The notes beneath the pieces are model-generated. The model was not told where the DNA came from. It worked only from the letters and a program-made list of their open reading frames with translations, and did not search any database. A stretch of 64,000 bases of DNA from an uncultured Lachnospiraceae bacterium (GTDB taxonomy: Bacteria; Bacillota; Clostridia; Lachnospirales; Lachnospiraceae): positions 1-64,000 of the forward strand of contig CANOKL010000018.1 in NCBI GenBank assembly GCA_947566645.1, read 5' to 3'. The translations under genes and the position numbers were made by a program. Shown piece after piece: positions 17,058 through 25,690 of this stretch. Within the stretch, counting starts at the first letter, position 1, and each line of letters begins with the position of its first letter.

Positions 17058-18332
17058 TTATTTCTCGCCCGCTTTTACCTTATCCACTGCTGCCTGTGTA
17101 TCCTCGGCTGCCTTCTCCGGCGTCTTCGCAGAGGTCATAACCTCCTGGAAGCCTGTCTGAATGGCATCTGAGTATGCCGGCCATGATGCGCTCGGTCCTC
17201 TCGGGATAGAGGTTTCAAGCTGCTGGATAAATGCCTTCTGAATCGGGTCATCTGTCCAGTAGGGATCCTGTGCCGCTTCTGTCTTCGGCGGGAAGGAACC
17301 ATACTGCTTCATGCACTCTACCATAACTTCTGGCTGATCATAGTACTCCATGAATGCGATTGCGCCGTCCATGTTGTCCTTCTTTACTGCACCCATGTTC
17401 TCGCCGCCAAGGATTGAGGTAGCCTGTCCGGAATCCGCATCCTTCTTCGGAAGAACTGTTACGCCATAGTCCAGATCCGGAGCATCTTTTTCGATTCCGG
17501 GAATCTGCCATGGTCCGTTCTGCTGCATAGCCAGATTTCCTGCAACGAAGTTGTTATTTGCATCTGACTGTGTCCAGTTCACACAATCCTTGGACCAGGA
17601 GCCTTCTGCAACCATCTCCTGCATCAGATTATAAGCATCTGTCCCGCCGCCGATATTCTGATAGTCGCCGCCTGCTGTGTATAACCACTGCAGACACTGG
17701 AATGTACCCTCATCTGTACCTGTTGCAGCATTTCCAAATCCTGTTACGCCGTCTTTTGTCAGCGCTTTTGCCATCTCGCGGAAGTCTTCCCATGTCGTAT
17801 TCTCATCCGGATAAGCCATCTTTGCATCATCAAAGATCTTCTTGTTGTAGAACAGTGCTGTACAGTTTGTTGCAAACGGAATGCCGTAGTGCTTGCCATC
17901 TGCCATTGTGGAGGACATTGGTCCTTCCATGTACTCGTCCCACTTGATGTTCGCGTCAGATACATCGCCGAACAGGTCCATCTCAATGAAGGAAGCCATG
18001 CCACAGCCGTCCAGGATTACCAGATCCGGCAGTTCTCCGGAAGCCATGCCGAGTGTCAGCTGCTTCTCATAATCCGCAAATGGTACATACACATGTGATG
18101 CCTCGTATTTGTCCTGTGACTCATTGAACCCGTCAATCATGTCCTGCATCATGTTCTTCTGGGCATCTGTCTCAAAGTAATCCCAGATTACAACGGATTC
18201 CTTCCCGCCTGAGGCTTCCTGCTTGTCCCCGCCTGTGGAACCTCCGGAGCTGTTTCCTCCGCCGCTGCATCCTGTCATCAGGCCGGCTGCAACAGTCAGG
18301 CATAATAGTGCGCTTACAATTCTTTTTTTCAT
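17058..18332 (-). CDS. Sugar-binding lipoprotein of the ABC importer (family 1 SBP)
   Basis: 424 aa. Lipoprotein signal MKKRIVSALLCLTVAAG then lipobox LMTGC (Cys22) and a Gly/Ser linker. The body is a type 1 extracellular solute-binding fold (VVIWDYFETDAQKNMMQDM..., VIWD, NGPWQIPG, LGGENMGAV). It would capture the oligosaccharide at the outer face of the membrane and hand it to the two permeases downstream. AAAGGTAGGGAG precedes the ATG. It shares its promoter block with the 1511-aa secreted protein. Its closest relative in the window is the lipoprotein at 18472-19710. Confidence 0.93.
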   Translation of the reverse strand: MKKRIVSALLCLTVAAGLMTGCSGGGNSSGGSTGGDKQEASGGKESVVIWDYFETDAQKNMMQDMIDGFNESQDKYEASHVYVPFADYEKQLTLGMASGELPDLVILDGCGMASFIEMDLFGDVSDANIKWDEYMEGPMSSTMADGKHYGIPFATNCTALFYNKKIFDDAKMAYPDENTTWEDFREMAKALTKDGVTGFGNAATGTDEGTFQCLQWLYTAGGDYQNIGGGTDAYNLMQEMVAEGSWSKDCVNWTQSDANNNFVAGNLAMQQNGPWQIPGIEKDAPDLDYGVTVLPKKDADSGQATSILGGENMGAVKKDNMDGAIAFMEYYDQPEVMVECMKQYGSFPPKTEAAQDPYWTDDPIQKAFIQQLETSIPRGPSASWPAYSDAIQTGFQEVMTSAKTPEKAAEDTQAAVDKVKAGEK

Positions 18333-18386
18333 AATCTCCCTACCTTTCCTGAATCGCTTTTTTGCGTTTCTTCATTTGTTGAATTC

Positions 18387-18456
18387 AGTATAAATAATTA
18401 TCATTCTGCTTTGTACTCTAAAAAATTAAACAGGGTGGAAATTCTTTAACTGAATT
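18387..18456 (-). promoter_or_regulatory. Promoter/regulatory block of the importer operon
   Basis: On the minus strand: CCACCCTGTTTAA (18426-18438 region), TTTAGAGT (18415-18422) and TTTATACT (18387-18394, -10 TATACT). Element spacings match those at 5670-5739 base for base. A weak -35 (TACAAA) 17 bases before TATACT suggests need for an activator, most simply YesN. The block overlaps the terminator of the upstream gene. Confidence 0.65.
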
Positions 18457-18467
18457 ATCCACCCTGT
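18430..18467 (-). terminator. Rho-independent terminator after the yesMN-linked lipoprotein gene
   Basis: ACAGGGTGGA (18430-18439) and TCCACCCTGT (18458-18467) form a 10-bp stem; on the minus strand TTTAATTTTTT follows. It separates the sensor-kinase operon from the importer operon. Confidence 0.75.
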
Positions 18468-18471
18468 CCTG

Positions 18472-19710
18472 TCACGGCTGATTGTCCCTGGACATATTCT
18501 TTTTGATCTCTCTGCACACCCGCTTTGGGGTACTCTCCCCTGTGATGACCTGATACTGTGCGGATGACAGAAGGCCGGACAGCTCCGACCAATCCATTAT
18601 ACTTGTTCTGGAGATGCAGTTTTCCATCTGCTCCATCACCACCTTATACCGGGGCTTTGCCGCCAGAAATAGCTGTGCCGCATCTTTTCTTGGCGGAAGG
18701 GAATTTGCCCGCAGGTTGGCATTCAGCATGATATCCGCCTGGCTGTAATATCGCAGGAAGGCGGTGCTGCCCTCTACATTTTTTCCCTTGATCACGGCAA
18801 TATCCTCTCCGCCAAGCAGCCCCTGGGAACGTTCTCCTGCAGGAAAAGCAGCAATTCCATAGTTAATTCCTGATTCATCCAGTGCCGGAAATACCCACGG
18901 CCCGTTCTCCATCATGGCACAGCTCCCGTCAATAAATATACGCGCCACATCGTTCTGGGACCAGTTCACGCATTCCCTGGACATCCATCCCTGATCCACA
19001 AGGTTTTGGATAAAACGGAATGCCCTGAGCGTTCCCCTTCCTCCGGCCTCTTCAAGGTCATCTCCTGCCGACAGCATGAAAGTTCCAAGTTGGAAGACCC
19101 CCTGCTCTCCGTCAATCGCAGACATAGCGAATCCATATTTTCCCGAACCGGTAAGCTTTTCTGCCGCGCTCTGAAGCTCCTCCCATGTCCGGGGTACGCT
19201 TAACCCCTCTTCTGCCAGCATATCCTTGTTGTAGATCAGTACAATATTATTGCAGCAGAATGGCAGGCCATAATATCTCCCGTCATATTCCACGGACTTC
19301 ATAGCCTCTGGAAAATATTCATCCAACCCCTCCAGTCCTGATACGGCTTCTGTAATATCTTCCAGCTTATCCATCCTTACATAAGAGGGCATATCCGGAT
19401 TATCCAAGATCACCATATCCGGAAGCTGGTTCTGTGTAATGCCGATGGCAAGCTTCTTGTTAAACTCTGTAACCGGTCCATGGTATTCCCAGGTCAGATG
19501 GTACTCCCCCTGGGACTCATTGAAGCCCTCCACCAGCTCTTCCATGGAAAGCTTCTGCATCTCCGTCTCATAATAAGTCCACAGCACCAGCTCTTCCCTG
19601 TTCTCTGTCTTTTGCCCCACGTCTCTGCTTCTTACGGATACGCATCCCTGCAGGATCAGCGCTCCCAGAAGCAGCATGCAGACCAGGCTTCTCTTCATAC
19701 ATTTCCTCAT
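18472..19710 (-). CDS. Solute-binding-protein-like lipoprotein encoded with YesM/YesN
   Basis: 412 aa, signal MRKCMKRSLVCMLLLGAL with lipobox LILQGC, then a family 1 solute-binding fold clearly related to the importer's binding protein (LVLWTYYETEMQKLSMEEL, ENGPWVFPAL, LLGGEDIAVIKG). AGGAGAAGCTT precedes the ATG. It lies 43 bases after yesN and before a terminator, so it is transcribed with the two-component genes and not with the permeases. It could deliver sugar to the importer, but its position fits better a periplasmic-side co-sensor for YesM, as known for some Firmicute three-component sugar sensors. That role is inferred. Confidence 0.88.
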   Translation of the reverse strand: MRKCMKRSLVCMLLLGALILQGCVSVRSRDVGQKTENREELVLWTYYETEMQKLSMEELVEGFNESQGEYHLTWEYHGPVTEFNKKLAIGITQNQLPDMVILDNPDMPSYVRMDKLEDITEAVSGLEGLDEYFPEAMKSVEYDGRYYGLPFCCNNIVLIYNKDMLAEEGLSVPRTWEELQSAAEKLTGSGKYGFAMSAIDGEQGVFQLGTFMLSAGDDLEEAGGRGTLRAFRFIQNLVDQGWMSRECVNWSQNDVARIFIDGSCAMMENGPWVFPALDESGINYGIAAFPAGERSQGLLGGEDIAVIKGKNVEGSTAFLRYYSQADIMLNANLRANSLPPRKDAAQLFLAAKPRYKVVMEQMENCISRTSIMDWSELSGLLSSAQYQVITGESTPKRVCREIKKNMSRDNQP

Positions 19711-19753
19711 AAGCTTCTCCTGTTATCGAATCACTGCTGAATCGTTACTCCTT

Positions 19754-21277
19754 TTATTTCATCTGCCTGTATTCTCCCGGCGACACACCGATCTCTTCTT
19801 TGAATACTCTCTGAAAATACTTCGGGTCACTGTACCCTACTGCAGCTGCAATCTCGTACACTCTCAGATCTGTTCCTTTGAGAAGACGCTTCGCGTGACT
19901 CATGCGGAACTGCTTCAGGAACACCGAAAAATTAATTCCCATCTCCCGGTTGAAGAGAGTGCTCAGATACTCTGGCGTGATCTCAAGAACAGAAGCCACC
20001 TCCTCCTGGGTAAGCCCCTCCTGATAGTGCTCCCTGATGTAATTGATAGCGCGCTTGATCACATAATTACTGATGTCCTCACGTTTTGCCCGGGTATCTG
20101 TAATGGTCTGAATGACATCCTGGTATGCCTGCCAGAGCTCATGCCAGGTCACCGCTGTCTCTATATTGCGCAGCAGATTCCTGTTTTTCAGATGCTGGTA
20201 CATGGAGCTGTCAATTTCCTGCAGCGTATCCCCAATGAGATGGTAGCACTTGACAAATGCCTTCCTGATCTCTATATTATCAAAATGTCCCTCTGACATA
20301 TAGGTCAGAAAGGCATCCGCTTCTTTCCGGAGCTTTGAGCTGTCATCCGAACAGATGGCACTGCGGATCCGGTTATAGATGTGAACAGGAGCCTGAAATT
20401 CCTGCGGACAGTACCGGCCCACCTGTTCTTCATCCAGCCATCCTTCTGGCTTTAATACCAGCGCATAGGTAAGAAGCCCGTCTAACTCCTTTACTGTCTG
20501 CCTGATCTGCCCCGGACAGGTGAATCTCTTCCTGGTCCAGATCGCACGCTCTGCCTTGTTCTGGTATCTTAAGAGCAGTCTGTTGTAAACCGATCTCTCC
20601 AGGGCCGGCAGTCTTTCTCCTCCCTTTTCCCCATATCCCAGAAGGTATCCTTTCTGCAGATTCTCCACATAGACATAGAAGATCTTAAGGTCTTCATATT
20701 TTTTCTTCAATTCCTCTGCAAAGCGTTCAGTTTCCTCCCTGTAAGCAGGCTCGGCCGAGCCGACATAGCCTGCAAAGAGTTCGTAGTCTCCCTCTTCTGG
20801 AAATCCGCATATATCCTTCAGAATACCGCAGTTCTTATCCGCTCCCTTCTCATCTCCCATAATCAGATTCTTAAGATGGTGCTCCGGGGTTCCGCTTGTA
20901 AGCTGCTCTTTTCTGATCTTTCCCTCTACTTTCGCCAGCATGTCTCTGACATCATCAATGGACAGCGGCTTTAGGATGTAGTCATCCACGCCATAATGGA
21001 TTGCCTTCTGTGCATATTCGAATTCTGAATATCCGCTTAAGATGACCACATGCACCGGAATCTTCCGTTCATGGAGCTCCTTCACCATCTCAAGCCCGTC
21101 CATCCTGGGCATCCTGATATCCGTAATCACAAGATCCGGCTTAAACCTCAGAATCATCTCCAGTCCTTCCCTGCCGTCCACAGCCTCTCCCTGAACAACA
21201 TGACCTGTCTGGGATTCAATCAGCTTTGCCATGCCTTCCCTGATCTTAACCTCATCCTCCACAATTACGATTCTCAT
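19754..21277 (-). CDS. Response regulator, YesN/AraC type
   Basis: 507 aa. N-terminal receiver domain (MRIVIVEDEVKIREGM, phospho-acceptor Asp53 in LVITDIRMPRMDG, Lys in DDYILKPL), a middle region without a named fold, and a C-terminal pair of AraC helix-turn-helix motifs (about 405-507; LTQEEVASVLEITPEYLSTLF and the closing YFQRVFKEEIGVSPGEYR). It overlaps the kinase gene by 4 bases (ATGA), so the pair is translationally coupled. It probably activates the importer operon and the 1511-aa gene through their shared promoter block. Confidence 0.95.
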   Translation of the reverse strand: MRIVIVEDEVKIREGMAKLIESQTGHVVQGEAVDGREGLEMILRFKPDLVITDIRMPRMDGLEMVKELHERKIPVHVVILSGYSEFEYAQKAIHYGVDDYILKPLSIDDVRDMLAKVEGKIRKEQLTSGTPEHHLKNLIMGDEKGADKNCGILKDICGFPEEGDYELFAGYVGSAEPAYREETERFAEELKKKYEDLKIFYVYVENLQKGYLLGYGEKGGERLPALERSVYNRLLLRYQNKAERAIWTRKRFTCPGQIRQTVKELDGLLTYALVLKPEGWLDEEQVGRYCPQEFQAPVHIYNRIRSAICSDDSSKLRKEADAFLTYMSEGHFDNIEIRKAFVKCYHLIGDTLQEIDSSMYQHLKNRNLLRNIETAVTWHELWQAYQDVIQTITDTRAKREDISNYVIKRAINYIREHYQEGLTQEEVASVLEITPEYLSTLFNREMGINFSVFLKQFRMSHAKRLLKGTDLRVYEIAAAVGYSDPKYFQRVFKEEIGVSPGEYRQMK

Positions 21278-23097
21278 CTGATCGTTTCTCCTTTCCTCAC
21301 AGCCGGCATCTTAAGTGTAATCACGCTTCCCACTCCTTCAATACTATTTACATTCCAGGACGCCCTGTCCCCGTAATACATCCTCATCCTGGAAAATGCA
21401 TTGGGAAGGCCGATACTGGTTCCTTCCTCCTGCCACCTGGCAGACGGGTCATTATATTTAGCGGCAATCTCTCTGGGGATTCCTTTTCCGTTATCTTCAA
21501 TGATAATGGAAAGTTCCTCCTGATTCTCGGAAAGCAGGATATCTACCCGGAGAATTCCCCCATGTTTTATCTCCCGGAAGCCGTGCATGATTGCATTTTC
21601 GATAAAGGGCTGGAGTAACAGCTTGTAGATCCAGAGCCTTCCTGCTTCTGGCTGTACATGAATCTCACACAGAAAGGAATCATTAAATCTCATACGCTGC
21701 AGGCTTACATATTTTTCCAGCCAGTCTGCCATCTCATTCACAGTCGCCATCTTATTACTCTTGTCCACACTATAGCGGAGGATTACTCCGAGATTTCTCA
21801 CCATCCGGCTGATCTCATATTCCTCCTTCTCAATTGCCATCCAGTTAATGGAATCCAGTGTATTATATAAAAAATGAGGATTAATCTGTGCTTCCAGAGC
21901 GCGGATCTCCGCTTCCTTTTGTTTAACCGTTACCTCCTTGACCTCTTCAATCAGCCCCTTTACCTTTCCTGTCATGGTATTAAAATTATCTGCGATCTGC
22001 CCCATCTCATCCTTGCTGTCCACCGTCACCTGCACATCCAGATTTCCCCGCTGGATCTCCGTAATCCCTGCTACAATACTCTTCGTGGATTTCTCAATCA
22101 GCGATACTGTATAGAAAATCAAAAATACTGCGGCCAAAAGCAGCAAAGCACCTATGGCGAGTGTCAGATACTGGATTGACCTGACCTCCCGCAAAACATA
22201 ATTTTCATCATAAGCATTATAAAAGTACCATCCCAGGTTCTGGTTCTCATACTGGTTAATGGCAATGGTCCTGCCCTCCAGTATTCCCGTCCTCTCTACA
22301 AACTCTTCCACTGTCCGGTCCTCGGACAACGAGATACCGGAATAAAAGGAATTCGGATAGGACAGAATCGTCCCGTCCTTATCCGTAATAAAATTAATGG
22401 TATAGACCTCCTCATTCTCCCGGGCTGTGCTGCATACTGCGTTGAGGACGGATTCATTGACGCTCATAATCACAGTACCGATTGCACCCTTTCTGATATC
22501 CTTAAAGTCATACATCTGCTTGGAGATATGGAAAATCCGCTCTTCCCCTCCCTCACGCTTGATGCGTTCTGTCGGAGAGATCACCATATTAGAGCCCTCC
22601 TCCTGTGCCAGCCTGCAGGGTCCGATATCCGTTTTGTCCTGGTAGACACTCCACAGATTATCGACTGCTGATGCCATCCCGAAATCATAGGTAATGTCCT
22701 GTCCGCCTGTCAGCACAATACTAATGCATTCAATTCCGCCTGTCATACTTCCATACTGCTGCAGGCGGCCGCAGATCTCTCTGTATGTACGTGCTCTTGT
22801 CTCTGGCTGTGCGTTCTCGTAACTGTCTATGCCTTTGATAATCTCATTATCTGAGTAGATCTGATATACCAGATTCGTATAGACATCCAGCGCCAGGTCC
22901 GTCCGTTCTGATATCTGGGCAAGCTGGATCTGCATGAGGTCATCCACCTTTTCTCTCATATTATTAGAAATTACATAAAGCATCAGCACCTGTGCCACCA
23001 GAAGAGGAATAATGGAGGTCACAGCAAATGTGTACATGATTTTCTTTCCTAATTTCTGGTTTCTGAACCAGTGCAGGAATCCCTTTTCGGCCTTCAT
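21274..23097 (-). CDS. Sensor histidine kinase, YesM type
   Basis: 607 aa from the ATG at 23097, chosen because GGAGGAAG lies 7 bases upstream; a TTG 15 bases earlier would place this site inside the gene. One membrane helix near the N terminus (about 20-45), a large extracellular sensor region, a second helix near 290-315, HAMP (about 315-370), then a His_kinase domain with the phospho-accepting His in EAQINPHFLYNTLDSINWMA and an ATPase domain ending in IIEDNGKGIP and SIGLPNAFSRM. Such kinases sense extracellular carbohydrates. It is the first gene of the regulatory operon. Confidence 0.95.
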   Translation of the reverse strand: MKAEKGFLHWFRNQKLGKKIMYTFAVTSIIPLLVAQVLMLYVISNNMREKVDDLMQIQLAQISERTDLALDVYTNLVYQIYSDNEIIKGIDSYENAQPETRARTYREICGRLQQYGSMTGGIECISIVLTGGQDITYDFGMASAVDNLWSVYQDKTDIGPCRLAQEEGSNMVISPTERIKREGGEERIFHISKQMYDFKDIRKGAIGTVIMSVNESVLNAVCSTARENEEVYTINFITDKDGTILSYPNSFYSGISLSEDRTVEEFVERTGILEGRTIAINQYENQNLGWYFYNAYDENYVLREVRSIQYLTLAIGALLLLAAVFLIFYTVSLIEKSTKSIVAGITEIQRGNLDVQVTVDSKDEMGQIADNFNTMTGKVKGLIEEVKEVTVKQKEAEIRALEAQINPHFLYNTLDSINWMAIEKEEYEISRMVRNLGVILRYSVDKSNKMATVNEMADWLEKYVSLQRMRFNDSFLCEIHVQPEAGRLWIYKLLLQPFIENAIMHGFREIKHGGILRVDILLSENQEELSIIIEDNGKGIPREIAAKYNDPSARWQEEGTSIGLPNAFSRMRMYYGDRASWNVNSIEGVGSVITLKMPAVRKGETIR

Positions 23098-23129
23098 ATG
23101 TACTTCCTCCAAAAAATCTTTGTTCTTCT

Positions 23130-23158
23130 TTTATAACACTTTATTCTGTTTTCGTCAA
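23130..23158 (-). promoter_or_regulatory. Sigma-A promoter of yesM
   Basis: On the minus strand TTGACG (23153-23158), a 17-base spacer and TATAAA (23130-23135), about 33 bases upstream of the kinase start. It is a near-consensus, probably constitutive promoter, in contrast to the poor -35 of the target promoters. Confidence 0.8.
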
Positions 23159-23213
23159 ACTACTTTTCATTTAGGATAAACAAATTTTTTTATATACAAA
23201 AGAAACAAAAAAG

Positions 23214-23252
23214 AAGCCATGTCCACTCAAATGCTACGAACAGACATGACTT
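23214..23252 (-). terminator. Terminator of the M24 peptidase gene
   Basis: AAGCCATGTC (23214-23223) and GACATGACTT (23243-23252). In minus-strand RNA all ten pairs form (one G-U), whereas the plus strand has a mismatch, and CUUCUUUUUU follows. Strong support for termination on the minus strand. Confidence 0.8.
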
Positions 23253-23298
23253 TAAAGACCATAAATTTACATAAGACAAAGGCAGGGCTAAGCGGATG

Positions 23299-24375
23299 TT
23301 ATCCGACAATCTGCCATTTCTTCTCAACCGCATTCAGAAGCTCATGCCCGTCCTCTGTCACCAGCACGAGATCTTCAATGCGGACTCCGTATTTTCCTTC
23401 TATGTAGATGCCTGGCTCAATGGAGAAGATCATACCTGGCTCTGCAGTACTTTTGTTAATCGGAGAGACATCGCCGTACTCGTGATCCTCCTGTCCGATG
23501 AAATGTCCAAGGCGGATCTTCCAGTACTCGCTGTAGCCCTTCTCTTCAATATAATCTCTCGCCTGTGCGTCAATATCGCAGAAACGCACTCCCGGCCTGA
23601 TTACGGATTCAGCCCTTAGGACTGCCTCTCGTACAATGTCATGAATCTCCTGCTCCCCGGCGGAAGCTTCCTTACAGTAGAAGGTTCTTGTCATATCCGA
23701 ACAATAGCCCTTCCATACACATCCCATATCAATCAGGATACACTCCCCTGCCTTCAGTGTTCTTGTATCACTCGGCTCATGGTGCTGGTCTGCAGCGTTC
23801 GGCCCGAAGCAGACAATGGTATCAAAGCTTGTCCCGCTGGCACCTGCCTTCATAAACTCGCCGTCAATGAATTCTGCGATCTGTTTCTCGGTCATGCCCT
23901 CCCTGATATATGCCTTTACCTTCTCCATGACGCTGTCGTTAATGGCAGAAGCCTCCTTCATAATCCGGATCTCTTCTTCATTCTTCACGGCGCGGACGCC
24001 GTCAACACAGTCAGAGCCCCATATGGTCTTAAGCCCCGGGCATCTCTCCTGCAGCGGGATCAGGAAACGTGCAGGCCATGTCTTGTCGATTCCGAGAGGC
24101 TTCTCAGGATCAATCTGCTCCGCAATAATGGAAATCTGATCCTCCATGTCGCTGAACCATACCTCCTTAAATCCGGTGTCTGACACGAAGTAAAGATAAT
24201 TGAGCAGCATTACATGCTCTCCGTCTGACTTCAGAATCAGGGCATAGAGCCTTTCTCCTGGATTTACCATGATTCCTGTGAGAAAACGGATGCTTAACGG
24301 GTCGGACACAATCAGCTGCGTCAGCCCTTTCTCCTCCATCTTTGCTAATACTCTGGCTATCCTTTCGTTATTCAT
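23299..24375 (-). CDS. M24 family aminopeptidase (Xaa-Pro peptidase type)
   Basis: 358 aa from the ATG at 24375, with GGGAG 9 bases upstream; a longer frame adds 17 residues without family similarity. N-terminal creatinase-like domain, then the pita-bread metallopeptidase domain with metal ligands in LIDMGCVWKGYCSDMTRTF (two Asp), LGHFIGQEDHE (His), IFSIEPGIY (Glu) and GVRIEDLVLV (Glu). It removes N-terminal residues before proline in the cytoplasm. Family members such as PepQ act on dipeptides, so the exact substrate is open. Monocistronic: own promoter and terminator. Confidence 0.93.
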   Translation of the reverse strand: MNNERIARVLAKMEEKGLTQLIVSDPLSIRFLTGIMVNPGERLYALILKSDGEHVMLLNYLYFVSDTGFKEVWFSDMEDQISIIAEQIDPEKPLGIDKTWPARFLIPLQERCPGLKTIWGSDCVDGVRAVKNEEEIRIMKEASAINDSVMEKVKAYIREGMTEKQIAEFIDGEFMKAGASGTSFDTIVCFGPNAADQHHEPSDTRTLKAGECILIDMGCVWKGYCSDMTRTFYCKEASAGEQEIHDIVREAVLRAESVIRPGVRFCDIDAQARDYIEEKGYSEYWKIRLGHFIGQEDHEYGDVSPINKSTAEPGMIFSIEPGIYIEGKYGVRIEDLVLVTEDGHELLNAVEKKWQIVG

Positions 24376-24442
24376 TTGCTGAATCTCCCTTCCAAAAATA
24401 TGCTCTCTGTACAATATTCCAGTCACTGTTCCAGACTAAAGT

Positions 24443-24496
24443 CTAAACTAGCGTTCAGTCATAGTTTCATTATATCATTTACAGTTTCCTTGTCAA
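24443..24496 (-). promoter_or_regulatory. Promoter and operator-like repeat of the M24 peptidase gene
   Basis: Minus strand: TTGACA (24491-24496), 16-base spacer, TATAAT (24469-24474). Just downstream lies CTAAACTAGCGTTCAG (24443-24458), a near-palindrome, followed by a second short one (AGACT/AGTCT, 24433-24444). The arrangement suits a repressor; the TetR gene at 25851 is a possible partner. Confidence 0.6.
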
Positions 24497-24522
24497 TAGA
24501 TCTTAAAAAATCCAATATCAGG

Positions 24523-24552
24523 TTGCAAGGTAAAATCGAACTGTATTATACT
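24523..24552 (+). promoter_or_regulatory. Promoter of the HipA-like gene
   Basis: TTGCAA (24523-24528), an 18-base spacer and TATACT (24547-24552), about 55 bases before the ATG. Divergent from the M24 peptidase promoter. Confidence 0.6.
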
Positions 24553-24607
24553 GTAAGAAGATAACAAATGATTTGTTTCATAGTGATTCAAAAAAGGAGT
24601 TCTATGC

Positions 24608-25690
24608 ATGCAGCTATTATTAAAGGACATTCCCCTGATGGAAATCGAAGACAATGGAACCTGCACGGTTCTGGACGCTGACAGACTTCCGCCTGCACTC
24701 AGAAGGGACAAGGTTGCCTTTACAGAATTTATAGAATGGGCGTCGAACCGTACCCTGTCCATAGGACGCAGCTTTGCGAAGGAGATTCTGAATACCCTCC
24801 GGCTGTCCCAGACGAACCGGTATGCTGTGTTCCGGGCCTGCAGGGGGCTTAGTCTTGAGGATTCCTACTGGATCCGGCAGGAGGGCGACCACAAGACGTG
24901 GAAGGAAGTCAATTTATTTCACAACCCACTTTCCTTGTTTATCACAGAGGTATCTCTGTCAGGAAGAAATATTCACTATTCGGCAAATGCAGCGGAAAAA
25001 AGAAATATCCAGACACCCGAGCTTACGACACTTGGGGCAAGTGCCAAGGGATGGATCCGCCGGGATGGAATGCTGTATCTTCATAAGATAGGGAAGTATG
25101 AAATTCCTGCTGATCAGATTCTCACTGCTTTGGGCATTCCACATGTCCATTATTTTATTTCTTCCGAAACGGAAATAGATTCTTATCTGACTAAGGAACG
25201 GAAGGAATGGATAAAAGGAACCGGTGAGGCTGTTGTAAATGCCGCCTTGTTTACCTCCGAAGATACTGCACTTGTGACTTTCGAAGAGTTTAAGATTTTC
25301 TGCGAATACCATGGGCTGAATCCATACCGGGAAGCAGAGAAAATGGACAGAGAATTTTATCTGAAAATGCAGATTGGAGACTATATTCTGAATAATAATG
25401 ACAGACATGAGCAGAACTGGGGATTCTTTATGGACAACAAGACCGGGAAACTGACCGGATATTGTCCTCTCTTTGACCATGATCATGCATTTTCGGATTA
25501 CCCGGATGTAATGTCCCAGACAACAGAAGATGATATAACTCTCTATCGTGCTGCATCAGCGGCCCAGAAGGAGTTGGCGATGGACTTAGGTGCTCTGAAA
25601 CAGATGGAGCGTCCTGTATTCCTGAATGAAAGACAGTGGCAGGGAGTGCTGGCAAGAGCAGGGATGCTTCTGAAATCACCCAGAACATAA
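24608..25690 (+). CDS. HipA-like protein kinase domain protein
   Basis: 360 aa, start ATG 24608 with GGAG 7 bases before. The C-terminal half has the HipA-type kinase signature: ILNNNDRHEQNWGFF (catalytic Asp and Asn) and YCPLFDHDHAF (metal-binding Asp), with a possible nucleotide loop at GASAKGWIRR and a Lys at YLHKIGKYEI. It lacks the HipA N-subdomain-1 of classic toxins and no HipB-type helix-turn-helix gene lies beside it, so a toxin-antitoxin role is doubtful. Proteins of this kind are common in Lachnospiraceae and of unknown role. Presumably phosphorylates a cytoplasmic protein. Confidence 0.75.
   Translation: MQLLLKDIPLMEIEDNGTCTVLDADRLPPALRRDKVAFTEFIEWASNRTLSIGRSFAKEILNTLRLSQTNRYAVFRACRGLSLEDSYWIRQEGDHKTWKEVNLFHNPLSLFITEVSLSGRNIHYSANAAEKRNIQTPELTTLGASAKGWIRRDGMLYLHKIGKYEIPADQILTALGIPHVHYFISSETEIDSYLTKERKEWIKGTGEAVVNAALFTSEDTALVTFEEFKIFCEYHGLNPYREAEKMDREFYLKMQIGDYILNNNDRHEQNWGFFMDNKTGKLTGYCPLFDHDHAFSDYPDVMSQTTEDDITLYRAASAAQKELAMDLGALKQMERPVFLNERQWQGVLARAGMLLKSPRT

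Noticed and set aside
19676-20296. 206-codon open frame on the plus strand
   Set aside because: Shadow of yesN and of the end of the lipoprotein gene; no start signals.
24959-25486. 175-codon open frame on the minus strand
   Set aside because: Opposite the HipA-like gene, without ribosome site or family similarity.
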